Shown here: one piece after another, positions 1 to 10,782 of the stretch
How the letters are laid out: every line of letters starts with the position of its first letter
Position numbering within the stretch: position 1 is the stretch's first letter
DNA from: Mixophyes australis
Lineage: Eukaryota > Chordata > Amphibia > Anura > Limnodynastidae
Length of the DNA: 64,000 nt
Direction of reading: 5' to 3'
Assembly: GCA_036250195.1 (NCBI GenBank)
Contig: JAVHZZ010000008.1
Location: forward strand, 10,943,434 to 11,007,433
Made by a program: the position numbers and the translations under genes
Notes under the pieces: model-generated
Told to the model about the DNA's origin: nothing
Database searches by the model: none
The model's input: only the letters and a program-made list of their open reading frames with translations

Positions 1-950
1 ATTCTTCAAGGATATATTTTCTAGGTCTCGTGATTCTTAGGAGAAAAATCAGAAGAACAGTTTTAGGACAGCAGGAGGATCGAGATGAGTAGTAAAAAAG
101 GAAGAGATGCCCACCTGAGGTTAGTATCTAGTCACAGACATGGGCGTCTTCCATGGATGTCTGTAGACGGAGCTGGATACCCTAAAAGCTAGTTTGGTCA
201 TTTAACTCTGCATAGCCTCTTAGTGCCCAGAGGGAAGGGCGGTCCTTCTAGCCATGGTTCCCCAGAGGTTTCCCCCACAGGGGGTTTTTCCTCTCCTGAG
301 TGCTGAAGGACGACTCTTCGTGAGTCCAGAGGCTTCCTCCATCTTGGTCCTCTTATAGGACAAGTTTTGTAAGAGCCCCATGACAATTTTATAATGCAGA
401 GTAGAGAAATAACATTTTACTTAATCAGACAAACCATTAATAAATCCATTTTAAAAGAAGAAACAAAATGTTATTTATCTTGTGAATCTATTCAATAAAG
501 TAAATGTAAAGTATCATATTGAGTCCATTGTGTTTTTCTTTATGCATTAAAGTATCATGCATGCTATTGGGCAGTTGTTGGTACATTTAAATGTCATGTC
601 TTGAGGCACAGGGAGACCAGGATGGGGGAAGGTTATTAAAAACTCAGAGGATCCTGTAAGAATATTCTGGGTTTCATGACAAATGGTCTGAAGAAAGCAC
701 CACCATATTTGTTCTTTTAAGGGAACCGATGCTGTATTGCTATAACTTTAAAGAGTTTCTGGGTGGTTTTTTTTTTTGGAAGAGATACCTCAAACCCGTC
801 CATTCTCATCATGAAGAGAGATCCCGAGATCATGTGTGTTAGGGGGTGGGGTGCTCTACATCCACATGTAGAGAATTCATTTTCTAACAACTGCAGATAT
901 TGCCATTATTACATTTTTATCACCTTTTGAAATTCTTGCATATGTGCAAG
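1..950. other. Unassigned sequence at the left edge
   Basis: No gene or known repeat recognised. A 62-codon minus-strand frame (198-386) lacks any supporting feature. Confidence 0.5.
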
Positions 951-1095
951 ATGCCATGGATTGCCCATTCACCATCAAGATGCCATGGATTGCCCATTCA
1001 CCATCAAGATGCCATGGATTGCCCATTCACCATCAAGATGCCATGGATTGCCCATTCACCATCAAGATGCCATGGATTGCCCATTCACCATCATT
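951..1095. repeat. Five identical 29-bp tandem units
   Basis: The unit ATGCCATGGATTGCCCATTC then ACCATCAAG starts at 951, 980, 1009, 1038 and 1067. Only the last three bases of the final copy differ. The identity implies a recent expansion. Three overlapping frames stay open across it and are not genes. Confidence 0.93.
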
Positions 1096-2251
1096 TGCCA
1101 ATCCTGCTGTCGCAAATCTGCACTGTCGGATTTAGAAGCTCCATATAATAAGACAAGTCCAAAATCAGTGGAACAAGTCAACTAAACCCTCACTGCATTC
1201 TGGATAATTTAAGTTACTAGAAAAGGCAATTTATATGTCTACGGTTGGGCTGATATTAAGGAATGTTTACATATACATGACTGCAGCGAGTAGTATAATA
1301 GACATATTTAAGGTTTTAGGAAATATAACTACATCCAATTCAGGGAAATGTATTTACCATTGAGTAAGACCCGTCCTCTGTGCGGTGTGATCCATAAGGT
1401 TTAATACACATCTATACCATACACGGTGACTATGATACTTATATCAGGAAAGACTGCACGGAGGTCAAAGCTTCATTTAAGATATTATGTATTCTCTTTA
1501 ATACAATCTTACACATACTATAAAACAGTTTTAGCTTCACATTCATATAATGTATATCTTGCTTAATACAATATTACTGCTACCAGTGTACAAATAACTA
1601 TGTAATTACACACAGAAGTACAAATCCTATCATGCTACATGCAAATACTATACTATGCTATATGCATCATCAAAAACACCATATATCTGCACATTCCTAT
1701 ATATGCAACACAAACTACTCCATATCATACCAGACGCCTTACAAAATTCGAGAGTCTCCCAGACGTTCGCAGAGAATTGGCCAATATCTATTTACATTAT
1801 AAACAATAGAACACAGATATAATGACGCTGCTAAATGGACCTATATACCACTGGTGTGGAAATCCCAATTAATAAAAATTAATTTATAGATAATAAATAT
1901 ATAATTTAATAATATAAAATTTAAATGTCTCTGTTAATGGAAGAATAACAAGTGAGAAGCAAGCCAGAGCTGGCTTAGTTACAAGACCTTTTCATTTTAT
2001 TATGACATACACGATAATCTACAATAAAAGGTTTAAAAGTATAAGTTAACAATAAACAATTCAATGCAGTAGAAATTGACAACAATCCTTAAGAACTTAC
2101 AAGTCCCAATATGACTCCAGGGTTTCTTCAGATATTCCACTTGGCAGAAAACCACACAGTTCCGTGGACAATAATCTCAACAAATCTTCACAGGTTTCCA
2201 CCGAGTTAAACAGTTGTTTAAGCACATAGTTGGCCAACTTACTGAGTAAAG
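1096..2251. other. AT-rich unassigned sequence
   Basis: Low-complexity AT-rich DNA with many TATAC words. No gene seen. Confidence 0.5.
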
Positions 2252-2624
2252 ATCATCATCATCATCATCATTTATTTATATAGCGCCACTAATTCCGCAG
2301 CTCTGTACAGAGAACTCATTCACATCAGTCCCTGCCCCATTGGAGCCTACAGTCTAAATTCCCTAATGTAGACACACACTCACACACAGACACAGACAGA
2401 CAGAGAGGGAGACAGACAGGGAGAGACTAGGGCCAATTTTGATATCAGTCAATTAACCTACCAGTATGTTTTTGGAGTGTGGGAGGAAACCGGAGCACCC
2501 GGAGGAAACCCATGCAAACACAGGGAGAACATACAAACTCCACACAGATAAGGCCATGGTCGGGAATCGAACTCATGACCCCAGTGCTGCGAGGCAGAAG
2601 TGCTAACCACTGAGCCACCGTGCC
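2252..2624 (-). mobile_element. V-SINE-like element, near full length
   Basis: This is the reference copy of a family found about 20 times here. Read on its own strand it has a tRNA-like head with A box TGGCTCAGTGG and B box AGTTCGATTCC, and a central conserved block (GTTTGTATGTTCTCCC, GCGTGGGTTTCCTCCGGGTG, CTCCGGTTTCC) shared with the V-SINE superfamily. A variable CT/GT stretch and an L2-type LINE tail follow (TTAGACTGTAAGCTCCAATG, CAGCGCTGCGGAATTAGTGG, TATATAAATAAATG, then ATG repeats). Non-autonomous; moved by a LINE. Confidence 0.85.
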
Positions 2625-3039
2625 TACAGTCACTTGTACATCAAATTCGAAGTCTGGGATGTTCAACATCCAAACAAAATAATATAAAGCTCTAAATAAA
2701 ACTTCAGAAAATCAGATTAAAACGTGTGTTTGGATCATTTCATACACACAGCTGATTATGTGTATCTGCGACTCTGTCCAAGTCTGAATCCGTATGCAAT
2801 TGCTCACAGGGTGCCCTTACTGCAAATTGCCTATGATAGACCACTCGTTCCTTCTCCCGTCATGGCGTAAGAAGTCGCAAGTGCCAACAAGTTTCAGGTC
2901 TGAATAGATGCAGATCACTTTCTGGCCACGCCAGGGGCGGGCTGGCAACATGCTACAACATTGATGATGCGTCCGCATCGCGTGTCATGTGATGCGGCCG
3001 CCTGGTTATATATAGGTAATATTGCATCCGGGGGGGAAA

Positions 3040-3305
3040 CGGCCGTCCCTAACAGGGGTTAGACTGAGCGGCCTGGGTCCACGCACAGTGTACAAAAAAA
3101 TAGACAAAGATAACAAAGATACTCTACGCAAACGGGCGCACGTCTCACGAATGCTTAATTGTATCCAAGTATCTGTCATTATCTTTTTCTATATTTTATT
3201 ATATTGATTGCACTCATGTTTGTCATATCTGTAAGATGATTGTAACCTGCTATCTGTGGTGCCTTATAAATAAATATTGATGATGATGATGATGATGCTG
3301 ATGAT
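3040..3305 (+). mobile_element. LINE/SINE 3'-tail fragment ending in (GAT)n
   Basis: It ends GCCTTATAAATAAATATTGA followed by GAT repeats, in the manner of L2/CR1-type tails. A second related stretch lies at 3480-3770. No coding part is recognisable. Confidence 0.4.
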
Positions 3306-3479
3306 GAACAGATCTCAGCATATTGTAAAGAATAGATTGAAAATGGTGATTTATAGGTCATTTTGGCTTTAATAGATTTGATAATTCATATGTCAAATAA
3401 AAAACATTTGAAATTTGTGGAGCATGGTGGTGCTGAGGATCATCGCTCCAAAAATTAGACATTGAGGATCTAAACTACG

Positions 3480-3772
3480 TACCCCGTTTACCTGTTGGAC
3501 CCACTGAACTATTTCAACGATTTCGTTTGTCTGCTCACACGCACGGAATTCATGCCCATATCTGTAATTGTTTGCACATCGCTCAATCTCTATTTGTTCC
3601 TGACGTTGGTATCATGCGTAAATTGTTCTCATGTATCTGTGATTACTTAACTGCTTTCATGTTTCTGTTCTTGCTGACTGTATTTACGTATGTCATATTT
3701 GTAATGATTGTCTGGCGGCAGGGAAACTGTGGCGCTCTATAAATATAATAACAAAGATGATTATGATGATGA
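3480..3772 (+). mobile_element. Second LINE/SINE-like tail with (GAT)n
   Basis: It shares organisation and short words (ATGTATCTGTGATTA, GTCATATTTGTAATGATTG, CTATAAATATAATAAC then GATGAT) with 3040-3305. It lies next to the Tc1 relic. Confidence 0.4.
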
Positions 3773-3790
3773 TACACACATATATATATA

Positions 3791-4530
3791 TATAATGATC
3801 AGCCACAACATTAAGATCACCTACCTGATATTGTGTAGGTCCCCCTCTTGCAGCCAAAACAGCTCTGACCCATTGAGGCATGGACTCCACTCCACAAGAC
3901 CTCTGTAGGTGTCCTGTGGTCTCTGTTACCAAGACGTTAGCAGCAGATCCTTTGAGTCCTGTAAGTTTTGAGGTGGGGCCCCCATGACTCGGACTTGTTT
4001 TTCCAGCACATCTCACAGATGCTCGTTAGGACTGAGATCTGGGGAATTTGGAGGTGAAGACAACACCTTGAGCTCTTGGTCATGTTCCTCAAACCAGTCC
4101 TTTTGCAGTGTGGGAGGGTACATTATCCTGCTAAAGAGGTCACTGCCATCAGGGAATACCGTTGCCATGAAGGGGTGTACTTGGTCTGCAGCGATGTTTA
4201 GGTAGGTGGTACGTGTCAAAGTAACATCCACATGAATGCCAGGACCCAAGGTTTCCCAGCAGAACATTGCCCAGAGCATCACACTGCCTCCGCCGGCTTG
4301 TCTTCTTCCCATAGTGCATCCTGGTGCCATCTCCTCCCCAGCTAAACGACGCACATGCACCCGGCCGTCCACATGATTCATCAGACCAGACCACCTTCTT
4401 CCATTGCTCCAAGGTATAGTTCTGGTTCTCACGTGCCCATTGTAGGTGCTTTCGGCGGTGGACAGGGGTCAGCACGGAGATCCCAGCACCGGCTCTGGTC
4501 CTGTTGTTCAGCCCAGTAACTATGCTTTTT
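3791..4530 (-). pseudogene. Tc1/mariner transposase relic (C-terminal half)
   Basis: On the minus strand, translation in shifting frames gives the catalytic half of a Tc1-like transposase: SVMLWAMFCWETLGPGIHVD, TTYLNIAADQVHPFMATVFP, WFEEHDQELKVLSSPPNSPD and SPNEHL, with the DDE-box SPDLSPNEHL where active elements have SPDLNPIEHL. The terminal inverted repeat GATCAGCCACAACATTAAGA lies at 3797. The N-terminal DNA-binding half and the other terminal repeat are absent beyond about 4530, and frameshifts break the frame, so it is dead. Confidence 0.85.
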
Positions 4531-5443
4531 TCTTTCATGTCATTGGAAAGTGCTCAACTCTTGTTTACTTTAATTTTATGAGGCACAGACTAGCTCAGAG
4601 GCTTGTTTCTATCAGTACAACAGGAAAGGAGAAAAGCTGCCTCTCTGCTTCTATAAACCCAGCCAGAGCCCCGTCTACCTGTTGGGATATCAGAACTAAA
4701 TTCATGAGATACAAAGTGCTCTGCTGTCATATTTCCTTATTTTACAGTTACACATTATCTCTGGCATTATTACATCACAGGTTATTACCATTGGAAAATA
4801 AGTGGAAAGAACTTGAGTAGAGAAGATGGCAGTTGACCCATTCAACGGAAAGCGTATTTTGCAAATATGTGATATTGTCGGTGACCTTTATTTTCTTTTG
4901 TAAAAATAACTTTGATTTCTCAATCTTAGTCTCTCAAGTAAATCTGGGATTTGCATTTTCATGATATAAGACGTGCTGCGTCTTCATAAATTATTTATCA
5001 GTTGTCTGAATAGAGAACTTGTGTTGTACAGTGGGTGATGTCACTATATGACATTAATTACCCACACACACACACACACATACACAATAAGGGAGGGAGT
5101 TCGTCCAGACTTTTGGGAGAGTAGGCTACCCTTGCAGATCCCACCTCTCCTCTGGTAAAAAGGGCGTGGCCTTGATGTTGCACTATACACAGTAATCATG
5201 CGATCGCTTCATTGAGCAGCTGTGGCAATGCCGCGATTTTCACCACACACTTAACCCTTCGAACCCCTCTGGGATCCAGATACCACATTGTTAGCTACAT
5301 TATACAGACCCCACTGGAGAAACCATCCATGTACATAGTTTAGCAATGTCTTTTAAAATTTCCCTTCCAATGCGATTGCATAGGAGGCGTGTTGCTGCAT
5401 TAGAACGGTTATCAGCAGCTAATCACACATTTAAATCCCTAAT
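4531..5443. other. Unassigned sequence
   Basis: Contains a short (CA)n tract at 5062-5081. The 124-codon plus-strand frame at 4446-4820 runs out of the Tc1 relic and has no recognisable content. Confidence 0.5.
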
Positions 5444-5598
5444 CGGGCAGCACAGTGGCCTAGTGGTTAGCACTTCTGCCTCACAGCACTGGGGCCTCTG
5501 TGTGTGTGTGTCTATATTAGGGAATTTAGACTGTAAGCTCCAATGGGGCAGGGACTGCGGAATTAGTGGCGCTATATAAAGAAATGATGATGATGATA
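5444..5598 (+). mobile_element. V-SINE-like element with internal deletion
   Basis: The tRNA-like head joins directly to the GT stretch and the L2-type tail. The whole central block is missing. Confidence 0.8.
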
Positions 5599-5930
5599 AT
5601 TGTCTCGCAGAGTCAGTCTTGCTATGCGATCTTCACCCCATGTTTGCTGCCACGTGTGTCCTCTTCTGATCCTTCTCCCCTTTTGCCAGCACTGGAAATA
5701 TAGCAATGTTTCAGACTTCGCACGTGCTTGTTGCAGTGTTCACAATGCACACTGCTCCTATACATATAATGGGGTCTTTAGTTACCGGGTCCTCTCCTAA
5801 GCAACAAAGCGCCACACACTTACTTAGCGGCACGTCCAGCAAGTAGCACGTTGTTATAAGTAGAACACCGGTGGGCCCTGGTCAAGGACCCCTCTTACCC
5901 ACTGATTATACATAGATACATGTTTAGCTT

Positions 5931-6216
5931 TGCTGCCTCTCTGCAGTGGAGCCATGAGTTCGATTCCAACCAGGACATTATCTGATTGAATTTTGTATGT
6001 TCTTTTTGTATGCGTGGGTTTCCTCCCACAATCCAAAAACATACTAGTATGTTGTCTGTGCGTGGAAGAGAATTTAGTCCATACCTGCCAACATTTGGGA
6101 ATTGAACTCATGACCCCAGCGCTGTGAGGCAGAAGTGCTAACCACTGAGCCACCGTGCTAAATATTATCTCTACAGGGCTGTGTAATACAATGGCACTAT
6201 ATAAATAACTGGCATA
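5931..6216 (+). mobile_element. Rearranged, diverged V-SINE with inverted internal segment
   Basis: The plus-strand head and central block (5931-6052) are followed by an inverted head (6085-6160) and then a plus-strand tail-like piece (TCTACAGGGCTGTGTAATAC, 6170-6216). The middle piece is either a second copy or an inversion. Confidence 0.65.
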
Positions 6217-7059
6217 TACGCTGCAGCAATCTTCATCCCAATCTTGTCCTTTCCTGTAATTATCAATAGAAGGTTAGTTTACTGAAAATGAGGAATTCAT
6301 ATATTGCCAGAACTTGGCTTTAAGTTCGCCATTTTTACTCCATTGTCTAGAACATTGTATTGCCATTGTCCCCCTTACTTCCACCTATTCAGAGATGAAA
6401 GAGATGGGGAGGTGGCCGGAGACACTGCCACGTGCCAATCGGTCATAAAGAGATAAAAGGGGAATGAAGCATCGTAAAATTTAGTCTTTGATTCCGTGCA
6501 CTCAGCTCCCAATAAAAGATTATTTTTGACAATATATTCTGTTATAATGGGTACTAATATAATCAATATTGATTCATATTAATAATAATTGATTTAAGAA
6601 AATTAACTGTGTTTATTATTAATAAATTTATTCTTACCAAGCAAAAAAATGTTTCTCATTTACACACACAAGGTGGACGCTACGACCACAGCGTTTAACT
6701 GGAGTTATTAAAATCCTTTCAAGCAAGACGTCCTGAGCTTGGTGCTCCCCCTGTTGATTTGTAAGCAGATCAGGTTCCCTGCAAGCTGCAAAGATGGACG
6801 GTAATTTTGTGACAAAAATACAAATAAATACATGATTTTCATTCTGATAGCAGAGGTAACCTGTGTTTGTCCAGACAATGAACACACAGTGAAGGGAAGT
6901 CCCTTTTCCAACCAATAAATTAATCCACCCTGGTATTGTAGTAAATATATTTCTGCACCTGAATCTGTCAAAAAAAAGAATATGAGCAAAGTGTATATAT
7001 TATATTATCTATGCGAGATACTTTTCACCATTAATGTAGCAAGGTCATGACCGATTGTT
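6217..7059. other. Unassigned sequence
   Basis: Two overlapping minus-strand frames of 93 codons (6634-6989) have no recognisable motif and no splice or start context that I trust. Confidence 0.45.
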
Positions 7060-7370
7060 ACACTTTAAATTTTTCTTTTCTGCCACTGCTGTGCTCTGTC
7101 GCTTACCATCCAGCCAGGTCGCTGCAGTGTTTGTCCGAAAGTGTATGAAAATAATATTGTGATCTGTGAGGTGGTCTAAATTGACTGCAAATGACTTGAA
7201 ATTAGTGTTATTGAGGTTAATAATAATGTAGGAAGAAAAAAAAAAAAAAGCAAAATTGGGTGATTTTAGCATATTTTAGGATGTTTTCTAAAAGGTCCAA
7301 AACCAAAACACGAAGCTAATCCAGATCCAAGATCAAACCCAAAACCAGTTCACGGGGGGTCAGTGAGCAT
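7060..7370. mobile_element. Dispersed repeat with CCAAAACACGA motif, copy 1
   Basis: Shares GTGTTATTGAGGTTAATAAT, AGCAAAATTGGGTGATTTTA and CCAAAACACGAAGCTAATCC, then GGTCAGTGAGCATTTCT, with 58600-58815. Class unknown; two copies define the shared part. Confidence 0.65.
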
Positions 7371-8227
7371 TTCTACTCCTCTCTCATTTAAATCCTGTAT
7401 TTTCTGCGTGTGAATAACCACTATGTCCCCCCCCCCCCCCCTTGTTTGACTCCCTTCTTATTTTCTTATTTTCTGTACCCCATATACTTTGTAAAATTTT
7501 CAATAAAAAATATTGATGATAGATCCAGTAATTTTGCCCTTATTCCCTTTCCTGCCTCAAGTCTTCGTGGTTATTGCTGCACTTTAGGAAATCACTTTGT
7601 AGAGACAATGGTTATATTGTCAGTAGAGGTTATAGGTGTCCGACCACATTTTCATGTTGGGACCATGGTGGGAGATACCTGGATTAGGATCTTTGATCTG
7701 TAAGAGGCCATCGCTCTGTTGTGGTGTAGTTATAATCTCAAACCTGTTCTCTTAGAGAAGGAACGGTATACCCTGTGTACAGCACAATATGGTTTCCTAG
7801 ATTGCACAATAAACCAAGAAAACATTGAAAGTAAATGGGGATCAACAATGACCGTATATCTGAATTCAATGGTCCTTCATTATTATGATGGGAAATGCAT
7901 TTGAGGGGACTCAAAAAGTATCTTTAAAAGCATAATTATAGATGCTTCTACATCTAAATTCCTGTTTTAGCAAATCTGCCCATATCGTTTATGCTTGTTG
8001 TTTAATGCTATGTAAATGGTCTTCGGTGTCTAATTTTTCTATATTGAATGTGGCTTCCAAGGAAAACTAATGATAGTTTTTCCCTTTCTGTAAACCTGTG
8101 CTAATCCTGAATGTACTTGCAAGTTTCGGTAGTTTATAAACATATATCCTGCTGCTGCACTAGATAACGGGTCTTTATCATTACCTGCCGCCATGGAATG
8201 GACTGTTGAGGGGATTATGTAGACTAA
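7371..8227. other. Unassigned sequence with a long C run
   Basis: A run of about 17 C residues lies near 7425-7441. No gene seen. Confidence 0.5.
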
Positions 8228-8398
8228 GGGCTAGATTTACTAAGCTGCAGGTTTGAAAAAGTGGGGATGTTGCCTATAGCAACCAGATTATAGCTGTCAT
8301 TTTGTAGAAGGTACTAAATAAATGAAAGCTAGAATCTGATTGGTTGCTATAGGCAACATCCCCACTTTTTCAAACCTGCAGCTTAGTAAATCTAGCCC
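8228..8398. mobile_element. Fold-back MITE with CCAAT-box arms (TAA duplication)
   Basis: Reference copy of a family found nine times here. The ends GGGCTAGATTTACTAAGCTG and its complement enclose arms with GTTGCCTATAGCAACCA and AGCTAGAATCTGATTGGTTG, so the element folds almost end to end. It is flanked by TAA on both sides (8225-8227, 8399-8401), consistent with a PIF/Harbinger-type 3-bp duplication. No coding capacity. Confidence 0.85.
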
Positions 8399-9399
8399 TA
8401 AGTGTTTGAAAATTCAGTCCTCAAGCCCCCATAATTCAGGTTTTGCGAGTATCGCCGTTTCTGCTCAGGTGGTTAAATCAAAATGACTGGAGGACAAATA
8501 CAAAATCTGGTCTGGTCATGGAAGGGTGAGAACTGTCCAATCCAGAAGTGGAAGTTGCTCAATCAATTCATAGGCTCATAGCAGGTGATTGAAAGGACCG
8601 GGGGTTATCTTAAAAAGGAACAAACACAGAGAGAAATCCCCCAGCACACTGCTATAGCCAGCAAAGGAGCTGCCATTTCTACTTGTACATAAAAATGCAA
8701 AAGTCTCAGTTGCAAACATTTGTGAAAACTGCTCAGACACCACAAAGAATTTTGTATGTGTACTGTAAATAGGCGAGAGTCAAATCTGCATATTTCATCT
8801 CCTTTGTTGCCCCATCATAGTGTCACTATATTGATAGTGTCAAATCTCACTAGGGGCAACTACCTACATTTATTAGACATAAGGAAAGCTTTTCGACCTG
8901 GCCTCAGTTACTGGGACAAGACACCACTAGTACTCGGGGAGAGTCCGTGAGTTCCCAGCAGAAGACAATGTATGGTATGAAAAACTTTTTTACCAATTTG
9001 CAATATTTTATTAATATAACAACTTACTATCTTAAAAAGATCTTTTTTTTCTCACCGAAATTAAAATGGTTGATCAACAGTAACTTAACAAAAATCTGGC
9101 AGACCTATCAGCCCTCAAAGGTAGAATACATGGTTTACATCAAACTTGCTTTCTATATACAGTATATTAGTTTTAAAAAAACATACTAAAATACATTTTA
9201 AGATTGCTGAAATGGAATGTAAGGCAATACTCTCATATTTCCAGCAGAGGGCAGCAAAATATAACAAAGGGTATTAGAAAAGGAAAAAATAAATACATTT
9301 GTTGCCTTAATTCTTGTACAGGATTCTGAATAAGAAGCAGCAGCGGCCTTCAGTTCAATCACTGGGAGAGAGTTGGTTGATGTCCCAGTACAATCTGTT
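8399..9399. other. Unassigned sequence
   Basis: AT-rich, with two small frames at 8756-9189 that show no known domain. Confidence 0.5.
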
Positions 9400-9606
9400 T
9401 AATTCGGGTCGGCCTCACGTACTCCCGGGAGAGCAGGCAAGTCTCCCGCATCCCGCAACTGTCTAGCCTAAAGTACACGATTCGCGGTGAACCGCGTCTA
9501 TTTGGCCTCGCCCCCCCGTGACAAAATGGCATTTCCATCGTGGGGGCGGGGCCAAAATGACGCGGTGGCCGGGCCCGGCCCCCTCCCTCTAGTCACGCCC
9601 CTCTCC
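9400..9606. mobile_element. Internal fragment of the GC-rich hAT-like MITE
   Basis: In reverse orientation: ATTCGGGTCGGCCTCACGTA, CTCCCGGGAGAGC, and the GGGGGCGGGGCCAAAATGAC core. Both terminal repeats are missing. Confidence 0.75.
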
Positions 9607-9802
9607 CTGACTACACTTGCCGAAAGTAAAGTATGATGTAGTCTTAAAATGATGCAATCACAATGAAGGTATGAAGGTATTAGTGCCGATTTTTTTGTAT
9701 ATTCAGAAATGTAATATAGGCTATGACAACTATCGTATAATGGAGTTAGGAAAAGCAAGAGAGGATTTACATGTACACAACAATGAAAAGACCCTGGGGG
9801 AA

Positions 9803-10062
9803 AGCGCGAGAGACAAAAAGCGCGCGAGAGACAAAAAGCGCGCGAGAGACAAAAAGCGCGCGAGAGACAAAAAGCGCGCGAGAGACAAAAAGCGCGCGAG
9901 AGACAAAAAGCGCGCGAGAGACAAAAAAGCGCGCGAGAGACAAAAAAGCGCGCGAGAGACAAAAAAGCGCGCGAGACAAAAAAGCGCGCGAGAGACAAAA
10001 AAGCGCGCGAGAGACAAAAAGCGCGAGAGAGACAAAAAGCGCGAGAGACGAAAAGCGCTAGA
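9803..10062. repeat. 18-bp CpG-rich tandem array, about 15 copies
   Basis: Units read AAAAAGCGCGCGAGAGAC with one-base A-run length changes and some shortened units at the right edge. All six frames stay open through much of it, producing basic KKRARD-type and hydrophobic LSRAF-type phantom proteins. It lies about 250-500 bp beyond the likely wls polyadenylation site. Confidence 0.93.
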
Positions 10063-10289
10063 GACTGCTACAATTGTAATAATCATAATCTAAAAGTGTA
10101 CCCATAGTGTCCTCACCAGGCAGCAGCTCTAGATCCGATCCAGCATTTGAGGAATTAGTTAGTTGCCGTAGAGATCTACCCCAACACTATGGGAAACTAT
10201 AGAGTTGGCCGCGCTGCGCTCATCGTCTTGTACACCCCGCGCCCCCATGAATTCACTCATACAAAAATACAAATAAATCCCGCAGTGCA

Positions 10290-10672
10290 AGATATACAAA
10301 AAGAACATCATTTTATTGCTTATTGGTTATTGCTTATGAACATAGAGGCAGTATACTTATATAACAGAGTTTTTCCCAGTGTAATCACTCCTTAAAAAAT
10401 TAAAAAAACAGAACACTGTACAATGTAACACTGGGCTGATGGACAGAGTGAGCAGCAATATAAAGTAAAATAGTATTATATCCACCAGTGTAACTAACCA
10501 CTCTTTCACCAACTTTACTATTAGATATGTAAGCTACATTACAAAAACAGAGCAATCCAGCTATAAATATAGAGAATTATTTGGGAGGCTATTTGATGTA
10601 ACAGTTTATAGCAAGATATTGAAACTAAAATGTCTACAATAACGCCCACCCCAGGGAAAGGGGGGGGGGGGG
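10290..10672 (-). promoter_or_regulatory. wls: Likely wls 3' UTR
   Basis: The interval runs from the wls stop to just past the first AATAAA on the coding strand (10317-10312). It begins with a run of 13 C residues (10672-10660). No other gene feature is visible. The end point is inferred, and a longer UTR through the 18-bp array downstream is possible. Confidence 0.5.
10312..10317 (-). terminator. Candidate polyadenylation signal AATAAA for wls
   Basis: A perfect AATAAA on the minus strand lies about 355 nt past the stop codon. It is followed by a T-rich stretch typical of a downstream element. Position and context fit; no transcript data are available. Confidence 0.45.
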
Positions 10673-10782
10673 TTATTCCTGGGCCTTTTTGCCGACCATT
10701 CGGTACAGCTCCGTCGGTCCATCTGCGTGTGTGATTGTGGTAGTTAACTGGAGCTCCTCTCCGCTGTTTATACACGTTCCTC
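10673..10782 (-). CDS. wls: wls exon 12, cytosolic tail and stop (residues 506-541)
   Basis: The acceptor TGCAG ends at 10783. The exon encodes [19 protein letters not shown] and ends KKAQE with TAA at 10675-10673. Human WLS ends KEAQE, a reported ER-return motif, so this copy has Lys for Glu at -4. Thirteen C residues follow the stop directly on the coding strand. Confidence 0.95.

Noticed and set aside
951..1095. CRISPR array
   Set aside because: The 29-bp units are contiguous with no spacers, and the genome is vertebrate.
900..1185. Three overlapping frames of 63-82 codons
   Set aside because: They translate the 29-bp array in its three frames.
4013..4538. Functional transposase gene
   Set aside because: The Tc1-like frame is split between two frames and lacks the DNA-binding half; the SPN.HL box is altered.
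9498..10093. Long basic (KKRARD) and hydrophobic (LSRAF) frames on both strands
   Set aside because: Produced by the 18-bp array, whose length is a multiple of three. No start context, domain or splice signal.
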